This document shows, in pieces, positions 14,803-21,711 of a DNA stretch of 64,000 nucleotides. This DNA comes from Listeria cossartiae subsp. cayugensis (GTDB taxonomy: Bacteria > Bacillota > Bacilli > Lactobacillales > Listeriaceae): NCBI RefSeq assembly GCF_014229095.1, contig NZ_JAARZC010000003.1, forward strand, positions 372,001-436,000, read 5' to 3'. The notes under the pieces are model-generated. The model was given only the letters and a program-made list of their open reading frames with translations. It did no database searches and had not been told where the DNA came from. The translations under genes and the position numbers were made by a program. Position 1 is the first letter of the stretch; each line of letters opens with the position of its first letter.

Positions 14803-16654
14803 AAAAATAACGTTCGAGTTTAACGAGAGTGTTTTGACAGCGCAAGTTGGTAGGTTAGATGAAATGGCAGCTACTGTTCAGCAACGATTTACAGAAATGA
14901 AAATGACGATTGAAGACGTAGGAAAAGCTGATCCAGCTTCCAAAATTACGGGGTCTTTGGATGGTCTCCAATCTGGACTTGGTAGTATCAGTTCGGCGTT
15001 TGGTCAACTGGGTTCTAGTAGCCAAGCGATTACATCGGGATTTGGTACAGCTGTTGGCTCTGTTGGTGGGATCACGGATGCGTTTAAAAATCTAGGGTCA
15101 AGTGTCCAGAATGGTACGTTATTTTCAAGTTTGTCAACCGGGGTTGGTGGCTTGAGCACGATGCTTGGCGGAGTATCTGGCGGGGTGCAAGGAATTACGA
15201 ATCTAGCTAGTGGCTTCATGGAAGTGAAGAAGCATTTAGGCGGATTGATGTCTTCTATTGGTAGTGTTGGCGGAATTATGGGTAAGTTAACTTCACCAAT
15301 GGGATTAGTTATTATCGGGATTGTAGCACTAGTAGCAGCATTTGTGTATTTGATGAGTACTAATGAATCATTTCGTAATACTGTAATGTCGGTGGTGACG
15401 CAAGTTGGGCAGCTATTTGGACAATTAATGGCCAGTTTAATGCCGATTATCATGCAAATTGTTACAGCGGTCGGTCAAATTGGCGCTGCTTTAATGCCAA
15501 TGGTTATGCAATTTATCACCTTTTTCGCTCAGTTAGTGGCTCAATTAATGCCATTTATTTCTATGCTGGTTTCAATGCTTATGCCAGTTATTATGCAAAT
15601 TGTTCAAGCTGTAATGTCACTTGTTTCGGCAATTTTACCGAGTGTTATGGTGATTATTCAAGGAATCATGGGAGTTATTCAATTTTTGATTCCGATAATT
15701 ATGCAGATTGCCACGGTTGTTATCCAGATTGTTATGACGATTATTTCTTATATAAGTAAAATTATGCCGATTGTTATGACGATTATTGGCATTATTATCT
15801 CGATTATTACTACAATTATTAGCTATGTTGTCATTATTGCGACAACGATTTCCAATGTTATTGGGAAAATTATTAGCTTTATTGCTAGTGTAATTACAGC
15901 AGTTATTGGAATTATCCAGCCGATTATTGCTTTTATTACCAATATTTTTACCACTATCGTTTCTATTATTGGTACAGCATTCGGAGTTGTATTTGCAGTC
16001 GCATCTAAAATTTGGAATTCTATTATGTCGACAATTTCAGGGATTATTGATGGAATTAAAGCAGTCATTACGGGCATTTCAGACACTGTTTCATCCGTAT
16101 TTAATGGTGTGAAGCGAATTATCACAGATGTTTTTGATGGAATTAAAGGTGCTTGGGGTGGACTGACTGATTTTGTTGGCAATATTTTTGATGGAGTTTC
16201 CAGTGCAATTCAGACAGTTGTAGACAATGTAAAAGGGTTTGTCAATGTTGTAATTAGCGGAATTAACTCAGCAATTGGTCTGATTAATAAAATTCCAGGT
16301 GTTGAAATAAGTAAAATCCCACAATTAATTTCTGGGACAACGAATTTCCAAGGCGGATTTGCTCGAATGAACGAAGGTGGCCGGGGGGAAATGGTTGTTT
16401 TACCATCTGGTTCGCAAGTTATTCCACATGATGCAACGATGAAATACGCAAGAGAAAGCGCACGTGGTAATAAGTCCATGCTATATACAAATCAAGGGAC
16501 TGATTTGGCTAGGGTGGAAAATCTTTTAGAACGTTTACTACAAAAAAATCCAGTTATCAAGATGGATGATAAAGTTGTGTCTGAAGTAGTTAGTCGTAAC
16601 CAAGCTAACTCATTTGATCAATATAATTATGCAATGGGAGGTGCGGCTTATTAA
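14789..16654 (+). CDS. Tape measure protein of the monocin
   Basis: 621 residues from the ATG at 14789, with AAGGAGG seven bases before it; the frame extends upstream to 14672 but that part overlaps the chaperone gene and lacks a ribosome site. Residues about 50-130 are Gly/Ser-rich repeats (GLGSISSAFGQLGSSSQ), followed by a very long hydrophobic array of IIMQIVTAVGQI and PIVMTIIGIIISI type segments (about 180-440), then a Gly-rich end (GGFARMNEGGRGEM). This is the usual tape measure architecture. By the common rule of about 0.15 nm per residue the tail would be near 90-95 nm, shorter than most Listeria phage tails. Last base overlaps the next ATG. Confidence 0.9.
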   Translation: MADSKKITFEFNESVLTAQVGRLDEMAATVQQRFTEMKMTIEDVGKADPASKITGSLDGLQSGLGSISSAFGQLGSSSQAITSGFGTAVGSVGGITDAFKNLGSSVQNGTLFSSLSTGVGGLSTMLGGVSGGVQGITNLASGFMEVKKHLGGLMSSIGSVGGIMGKLTSPMGLVIIGIVALVAAFVYLMSTNESFRNTVMSVVTQVGQLFGQLMASLMPIIMQIVTAVGQIGAALMPMVMQFITFFAQLVAQLMPFISMLVSMLMPVIMQIVQAVMSLVSAILPSVMVIIQGIMGVIQFLIPIIMQIATVVIQIVMTIISYISKIMPIVMTIIGIIISIITTIISYVVIIATTISNVIGKIISFIASVITAVIGIIQPIIAFITNIFTTIVSIIGTAFGVVFAVASKIWNSIMSTISGIIDGIKAVITGISDTVSSVFNGVKRIITDVFDGIKGAWGGLTDFVGNIFDGVSSAIQTVVDNVKGFVNVVISGINSAIGLINKIPGVEISKIPQLISGTTNFQGGFARMNEGGRGEMVVLPSGSQVIPHDATMKYARESARGNKSMLYTNQGTDLARVENLLERLLQKNPVIKMDDKVVSEVVSRNQANSFDQYNYAMGGAAY

Positions 16655-17472
16655 TGAGTGATTTGTATTTAGAACTAAATGGAAAAATTCATTCGCTTAG
16701 TGAAACGTTTCCGGGGCTTTCGGTTCAAGAAGTAGCGAGGCAAAGTCCACAACTAAGCATGGAAACTGCTGAAATTAGCGGAACTGATGGAGTGATTCCG
16801 GGAACAATTCAATTTAAACCTTTTGTTTTCAGTGCAAAATGCAATATACAAGCGCTGGATATACCAGATTACCATTTAGCTGTACGAGAAATTTATGAGT
16901 TTTTATTTCAGCGGGATAGTTATTATATTTGGAGTGATCAAATGCCGGGAATTCGGTATGAGGTACATCCAAAGCCTTTTGATTTTAGCCGAGAATCTGA
17001 TCGTGTAGGGACATTGAACATCGAATTTGATGTATTTAAAGGATACGCGGAGTCACGAGGTACATGTCTTAATCCGATGACTTTTGAAGAGGACTTATGG
17101 CAAATGGGAATGAACTTATCGAACCGTGATGATTTATTCTATGTTTTTAAAGAGAATACATTCCGTGTATACAATGCCGGAAGTGACCGAGTAAATCCAC
17201 TGATGCGCCATGAGTTAGATATTGCGCTGACAGCAAATGGAATACCAACCATTAATAATCTTACAACTGGAGAAACTTTTGAGTATCGTAAAGAAATCAA
17301 AAAAACAGATGTCCTTTTATTAAATAATATTTATCCATTAGTTAATAATAAGCGAGTCGGAAAAGACACTAACCACGGGATTATCACACTGGAAAAAGGC
17401 TGGAACGATTTTGAAATTAAGGGTGTAACGGATGTAACGATTGCTTTTAATTTTCCGTTCATTTATCGGTAG
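16654..17472 (+). CDS. Distal tail protein (Dit-like)
   Basis: 272 residues; the ATG overlaps the tape measure stop by one base. The position between tape measure and tail lysin, the length, and the N-terminal LYLELNGKIHSLSETFPGLS followed by YEVHPKPFDFSRESDRVGTL fit the Dit/SPP1 gp19.1 family, whose hexamer connects tail tube and baseplate. I infer the role from order and general shape, since Dit sequences vary widely. Confidence 0.8.
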   Translation: MSDLYLELNGKIHSLSETFPGLSVQEVARQSPQLSMETAEISGTDGVIPGTIQFKPFVFSAKCNIQALDIPDYHLAVREIYEFLFQRDSYYIWSDQMPGIRYEVHPKPFDFSRESDRVGTLNIEFDVFKGYAESRGTCLNPMTFEEDLWQMGMNLSNRDDLFYVFKENTFRVYNAGSDRVNPLMRHELDIALTANGIPTINNLTTGETFEYRKEIKKTDVLLLNNIYPLVNNKRVGKDTNHGIITLEKGWNDFEIKGVTDVTIAFNFPFIYR

Positions 17473-17481
17473 GTGATAAGC

Positions 17482-18618
17482 ATGGATTATTTGATTATTC
17501 AAAGTATGGATAAAGAAATAGAAGAGATTTTAACGGACATTGATTACGGCTCATTTTCGTACGATTATGAAAAAAATACGAGTCGTGCCATCTCATTTAC
17601 AGTTAATAAAACGAAACAGAATGCTAATACCTTTGATTTAGTAGGAAATGAAGCGATTTTGACTTATCAGGGTCAACAATTTGTCATAAAAAAATGTGCG
17701 CCAAAAGCTATTGGGAATACCATTTCTAAGCAAGTAACAGCTCAGCATATTAGTTATACAGTGCAGGATCATGTTCAGTATAATGTGAAAGCTGGTCTGA
17801 AAAAATATTCGATTCAAACGGTGATGGAATTTGCGCTGGAAGGTAATGAGCTTGGTTTTTCCCATGAGATACAAGGTCGTTTTCCGTTAGTTGAGCTAGA
17901 GGACTTAGGCAATAAAAATGGCTTAGAATTAGTAAATTTGTGCTTAGAAGAGTTCGGGGCGATATTATTTGCGGACAATAAGAAGTTGTATTTCTATGAC
18001 GAGGCGAGCTGGTATATAAAGACAGAAAAGCAATTCCGCTATTTATATAATACAGAAGATGCTTCCGTCGATACAAACACAGATAATTTGAAAACGCAGA
18101 TAAAATGTTACGGAAAGCAAAAAGAAAATGCTGATAAACTAACTGGAGATAATAAGTATATGGCGGTTGTTACGTATACTTCGCCAAATGAAACTATTTA
18201 TGGAAAACGGATGGCAAATGCAAAAAGTAATGACAAAATTACGAACAATAACGACTTATTAGACTTTGCAAAAAAACAAATTCTCGACGTTCCTGAAACA
18301 TCTTTAAATATTACCTATAAAGGAACTGAGGAAGTAACAGAGCGAGATGTTTGGTGCTTTATTCATGAGCCAATGGGATTTGAAACAGAAGTAAAAGTAA
18401 CAAGAATTAAATCAGGGCATCCATGGAGTAAGAAATTTCAAGAGGTTGGCTTTAGTAATTCTCGGCGGGATATGGTAAGGATTCAAACACAAATTGCGAA
18501 CCAAGTAAAAAAAGCAAAAGTAGAATCAAATAAAATTAATTCGTTTTCGAGCATCGCAATGAATGCTTTTGATTCGCGAATTTTAACAGAAGTAGTAGGT
18601 GTTGTAGATGGCGACTGA
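17482..18618 (+). CDS. Tail-associated protein (Tal), prophage endopeptidase tail family
   Basis: 378 residues from the ATG at 17482; AGGTGAT at 17471-17477 supports it, and a GTG at 17473 is a less likely alternative. The N-terminal 350 residues resemble the gp27-like Tal hub domain (Prophage_tail family) that closes the tail tip. Many Tal proteins carry an added C-terminal muralytic domain; here the protein ends after the hub region with KVESNKINSFSSIAMNAFDS, so no lysin module is visible. It overlaps the next gene by 11 bases. Confidence 0.8.
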   Translation: MDYLIIQSMDKEIEEILTDIDYGSFSYDYEKNTSRAISFTVNKTKQNANTFDLVGNEAILTYQGQQFVIKKCAPKAIGNTISKQVTAQHISYTVQDHVQYNVKAGLKKYSIQTVMEFALEGNELGFSHEIQGRFPLVELEDLGNKNGLELVNLCLEEFGAILFADNKKLYFYDEASWYIKTEKQFRYLYNTEDASVDTNTDNLKTQIKCYGKQKENADKLTGDNKYMAVVTYTSPNETIYGKRMANAKSNDKITNNNDLLDFAKKQILDVPETSLNITYKGTEEVTERDVWCFIHEPMGFETEVKVTRIKSGHPWSKKFQEVGFSNSRRDMVRIQTQIANQVKKAKVESNKINSFSSIAMNAFDSRILTEVVGVVDGD

Positions 18619-18907
18619 AATTAGAGTTTTAAAAAATACAGATGATACAGTTTTTTATCCTAAGACACATTTAAATGCTATAGACGGTCTAGGCATAGTT
18701 ACTACCAGTACTTCAGGGCTAATGGCGCCCGGTGATAAGACGAAATTAAATGGAATTGAAGAAAATGCAGAAAAAAACAATGTGACTGCAAGTGATATTT
18801 TGAACTGGAATAAAAAACAGGATGCAATTTTAGTATCAGAAAATGGATCTAATTTTAAAATAACGGTGACAAATACAGGCGAGCTAATGGCGACTAGAGT
18901 GGAATAG
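18608..18907 (+). CDS. Small baseplate/tail fibre protein with FYPxTH module
   Basis: 99 residues. The N-terminus reads EIRVLKNTDDTVFYPKTHLNAIDGL, the same module that begins the proteins at 19512 and 19988. The middle STSGLMAPGDKTKLNGIEENA is the 'GLMSxxDKxKL' motif found in many phage tail fibre and collar proteins, and NWNKKQDAILVSENGSNFKI follows. It is likely a baseplate adaptor or fibre piece. It starts inside the end of the tal gene. Confidence 0.7.
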   Translation: MATEIRVLKNTDDTVFYPKTHLNAIDGLGIVTTSTSGLMAPGDKTKLNGIEENAEKNNVTASDILNWNKKQDAILVSENGSNFKITVTNTGELMATRVE

Positions 18908-18921
18908 GGAGGAGGTTGCAT

Positions 18922-19497
18922 ATGAAGTTGGATTTATGGAAATGGGAAATGCTTCTTCAAGGTCGAGAATTTAGAAATAAAACTAATGATAATTGGCAGA
19001 AATTAATAGATTGGTCTAGTTTTATTTCGACGGGTTTAAATGAAATTTACGTCTATGTAAACAAAGCAGATTCAATTTTAAATAAAAAAATTGATACTGT
19101 GGACAAAGCAGTTAATGCCCGAGTAAATGAACTGATTAGTGGCTCAGAACAGCTAAGTGAAGTTGTGGATTCCAGAGTAGACGCAGAGGGCACAAGGTAC
19201 CCAGTTTTAAGAGAGCGATTGAACAAAGAGCAGCTCATTTTTAGTAATAAAAGTACAGTACAATTTGATGTGGAAAATATCATAAATATGCAGAAGCAAG
19301 ATATCGGATTGTTGACGAGTAAAACAATTTCAGAGGCGCAAACGGTATGTTTCTCAAATGTTTCTAGTTTTAACGAAGGCGCGGATATTGTTCTTGAAAA
19401 AACTGGTGAAACAAGCTTTTCTGAAAAGTTAACTAGTTTAGTATTTGCGAAAATAGGGGCAAACGAACGATATCAAATGGAGTCAATTGGCGCGTGA
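18922..19497 (+). CDS. Baseplate component of the monocin, function not assigned
   Basis: 191 residues from the ATG at 18922, with GGGAGGAGG at ideal distance; a TTG at 18916 is too close to that site. The first 70 residues are helical and charged (KLDLWKWEMLLQGREFRNKT), as in phage BppU-like upper baseplate proteins, then a possible coiled coil (VNKADSILNKKIDTVDKAVNARVNELI split) leads to a beta-rich end. Without a search the assignment stays at position within the baseplate block. Confidence 0.65.
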   Translation: MKLDLWKWEMLLQGREFRNKTNDNWQKLIDWSSFISTGLNEIYVYVNKADSILNKKIDTVDKAVNARVNELISGSEQLSEVVDSRVDAEGTRYPVLRERLNKEQLIFSNKSTVQFDVENIINMQKQDIGLLTSKTISEAQTVCFSNVSSFNEGADIVLEKTGETSFSEKLTSLVFAKIGANERYQMESIGA

Positions 19498-19511
19498 AGG
19501 AGGAGTGAATA

Positions 19512-19991
19512 ATGACTGAAATAAAACGAATGCTGCAAACAAAGGAAGATAATTCGAAAGAGCAATTTTATCCAGAAACGCATGTGGAAGGAATTGTTGG
19601 ATTGACAGAATACGTTTCAGGGCAGCTTCCGACAGGTGTGGTCAGTGTGAATGGGAAGGCTGGAAGGGTTTTGCTCGAAGCAGATGATGTTTATGCTGCG
19701 AAAAAAAATCACGGCCATGATTTAGCCACTTATACGACTGATGGCTTTATGAGTTCATTTGATAAGCAAAAGATAGATGAATTAGTATCACCGGAAGCTG
19801 GCGTTGTCAGTGTGAATGGCAGAACTGGAATAGTCGATTTATTTGCATCAGATGTGGAGGCGGCTGATATAAACCATAGCCATCCTGATGCCACGGCAAC
19901 AGAAAGCGGATTTTTATCAAGTAATGACAAAGAAAAATTAGATGCGATGCAAGTAATCGCGCTGGAAACTATTAAGGAGGTAACAGAATGA
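19512..19991 (+). CDS. Tail fibre-like protein with internal duplication
   Basis: 159 residues. After the module EQFYPETHVEGIVGL the protein contains two related blocks of about 50 residues: VVSVNGKAGRVLLEADDVYA ... GFMSSFDKQKIDEL and VVSVNGRTGIVDLFASDVEA ... GFLSSNDKEKLDAM, each with a central NHxH pair (NHGHDLAT, NHSHPDAT). His pairs of this kind bind metal in some trimeric phage fibres. The duplication is also visible in the DNA (GTCAGTGTGAATGG in both copies). Its stop overlaps the next start by four bases (ATGA). Confidence 0.7.
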   Translation: MTEIKRMLQTKEDNSKEQFYPETHVEGIVGLTEYVSGQLPTGVVSVNGKAGRVLLEADDVYAAKKNHGHDLATYTTDGFMSSFDKQKIDELVSPEAGVVSVNGRTGIVDLFASDVEAADINHSHPDATATESGFLSSNDKEKLDAMQVIALETIKEVTE

Positions 19992-20524
19992 CTAAAATCG
20001 TAAAAATGTCAGAGAAAAATGAACATGGAACGTTAGAACAATTCTATCCAGAAACACATGCAGAGGCTGTTAAGGGATTGGTATCCGTTTCAGAGGAAGA
20101 GAAAACAACTTGGAATGATAAAGAAACTACTGCGGGTGCAGAACAAAAAGCAAATACTGCATTAAATAGTGCGAAGGATTATGTAGATACCATTGGTTCC
20201 GGAATTGTCATTTTTAAAGGAGCTAACCTTATGGGTGCGGGTCAGTCGTACAGATGGGATTCTGCTAAATTGAAATTTGGGATGACGCTATTATTTAGCC
20301 GTTATGACTCAACAAATAATACCCCTCAAGATTATTATTATCATTCTGTTTTCTTATCCAAAGCACAATTGTTGGAGATTGCAGGTGGTGGCGTTTTAAT
20401 TCAAATGCCTTCAGGAACTTATGGAGATAAAAAATATTTCTATGTTTCTACAACGGGTATTTCAGGACATGCAGATAATTCGAATTATAAAGCATGGGCG
20501 CTACGCCAAGTAACAATTATGTAA
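19988..20524 (+). CDS. Probable receptor-binding tail protein of the monocin
   Basis: 178 residues. It begins with the shared module EQFYPETHAEAVKGL, then a helical linker (AGAEQKANTALNSAKDYVDT) and a beta-rich C-terminal half of about 115 residues (SYRWDSAKLKFGMTLLFSRY, PSGTYGDKKYFYVSTTGISG). As the last and most distal structural gene before holin, it is the best candidate for the part that recognises target wall teichoic acids. That role follows from gene order in F-type tailocins and phages, not from a recognised domain. Confidence 0.65.
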   Translation: MTKIVKMSEKNEHGTLEQFYPETHAEAVKGLVSVSEEEKTTWNDKETTAGAEQKANTALNSAKDYVDTIGSGIVIFKGANLMGAGQSYRWDSAKLKFGMTLLFSRYDSTNNTPQDYYYHSVFLSKAQLLEIAGGGVLIQMPSGTYGDKKYFYVSTTGISGHADNSNYKAWALRQVTIM

Positions 20525-20542
20525 TCAAAAAGGAGGTTTTCC

Positions 20543-20965
20543 ATGGAAGTCGTACTAAAAATTGGGATTTTAGGATTTGGCGCGGTGTTTGGATACTTGT
20601 TTGGGGAAGTGGATATATTGGTAAAAGTGCTAGTGTGCTTTATTGTAGCTGACTATGTTTCAGGGCTACTCGCTTCAGGGTATCTAGGGGAACTTAGCAG
20701 CAAAATGGGTTTCAAAGGAATCGCGAAAAAAATTGCTATCTTAATTTTAGTGGCTATTGCGCATCAAATAGATTTGATTCTGGGAACGCATAATACGACG
20801 CGGGATGCGGTTATCTTTTTCTATTTGGCGAATGAGCTGATTTCCATCTTGGAAAATTTCGTTCGAATGGGAATGAAGGTTCCGGAAGTGTTGAAAAATT
20901 TAATTTTGATTTTCGATGCGAAGTCAGGGGATGAGGAGGAAAAGCATGACAAAAATATGGATTGA
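20543..20965 (+). CDS. Phage-type holin
   Basis: 140 residues with AAAGGAGG before the ATG. Three membrane segments (IGILGFGAVFGYLFG, VLVCFIVADYVSGLLAS and AILILVAIAHQIDLI) match the toxin-secretion/phage-lysis holin family (TcdE/Cph1 type), including the conserved ADYVSG. The tail is charged and acidic-basic. It would open the membrane to release the amidase and the finished tail particles. It overlaps the amidase gene by 20 bases. Confidence 0.9.
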   Translation: MEVVLKIGILGFGAVFGYLFGEVDILVKVLVCFIVADYVSGLLASGYLGELSSKMGFKGIAKKIAILILVAIAHQIDLILGTHNTTRDAVIFFYLANELISILENFVRMGMKVPEVLKNLILIFDAKSGDEEEKHDKNMD

Positions 20966-21674
20966 TGCTGGCCATGGTGGTAAAGATTCTGGAGCGACCG
21001 GCAACGGCTTAGTTGAAAAAAATTGGGTGCTAGCTATCGCAAAACAGCTGCAAACGGAACTAGTGAATGCTGGTTTTGAAGTGGGGATGACACGAACAAA
21101 TGATACGTTTTTAGAATTAAGTGAACGTGCAAAAAAAGCGAATAGTTTTAAAGCAGATTTGTTCTTGTCAGTTCATTTTAATGCGGGTGGCGGCATGGGT
21201 TATGAAGATTATATTTATACTTCGACCCCAGCTAAAACAGCGGATATACAAAAAACAATTCACAAAAATGTCATTGCTAGAATCAGCAAACATGGTATGC
21301 GTGATCGAGGTATGAAGAAAGCTAATTTTGCCGTTTTACGTGAAACTGCGATGGATGCCATTTTATTAGAAGCGGGTTTTTGTGATACGACTGATGCGAC
21401 TATTTTGAAAGCAAAAACGTATCAAGATGATTTTTGCTTAGGTATTGTGGCGGGCGTGAAAGAGATTTTTGGATCAGCAGCAACAAAATACCGAGCAGGA
21501 AAATATTCGACTAGTAATGATGCGATTTCCGGTAAAAATATTAAGGGATATTTGGCGGCTGGAACGAAGGTTTCTGTTTATAAAGAAACGGAAAAAACGC
21601 TGAATCTAACTACTACAAAAGGGATCCCAGGAAGCTGGGTTCTAAAAACAGAAGTGAGCACAGGGAAAAGATAG
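20946..21674 (+). CDS. N-acetylmuramoyl-L-alanine amidase (monocin endolysin)
   Basis: 242 residues from the ATG at 20946, preceded by GAGGAGGAAA; the upstream in-frame part lies inside the holin gene. Residues 1-175 form an Amidase_3 domain with the zinc ligands His10 (IDAGHGG), Glu24 (LVEKNW) and the His of LSVHFNAG, and the catalytic Glu of ILLEAGFCD. The last 65 residues resemble an SH3-like wall-binding module (KNIKGYLAAGTKVSVYK). The enzyme cuts the amide between muramic acid and the stem peptide and lyses the producing cell. The operon ends right after it. Confidence 0.93.
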   Translation: MTKIWIDAGHGGKDSGATGNGLVEKNWVLAIAKQLQTELVNAGFEVGMTRTNDTFLELSERAKKANSFKADLFLSVHFNAGGGMGYEDYIYTSTPAKTADIQKTIHKNVIARISKHGMRDRGMKKANFAVLRETAMDAILLEAGFCDTTDATILKAKTYQDDFCLGIVAGVKEIFGSAATKYRAGKYSTSNDAISGKNIKGYLAAGTKVSVYKETEKTLNLTTTKGIPGSWVLKTEVSTGKR

Positions 21675-21707
21675 AAAAAGGAGCGGCTAACTTAGCCGCT
21701 CCTTTTT
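21675..21707. terminator. Terminator at the end of the monocin operon
   Basis: AAAAAGGAGCGGCTAA and TTAGCCGCTCCTTTTT form a perfect 16-bp stem with a one-base gap; A and T tracts on both sides let it serve the convergent nucleotidase gene too. Confidence 0.9.
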
Positions 21708-21711
21708 AAAA

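Noticed and set aside
15823-16182. Long minus-strand frame inside the tape measure gene
   Set aside because: The hydrophobic, repetitive tape measure sequence (ATT/GTT codons) leaves the opposite strand open; no start signal and no sensible protein.
19621-19960. Short repeated DNA in the tail fibre gene as a CRISPR-like array
   Set aside because: Only two copies, in frame, encoding a duplicated protein block; no regular spacers.
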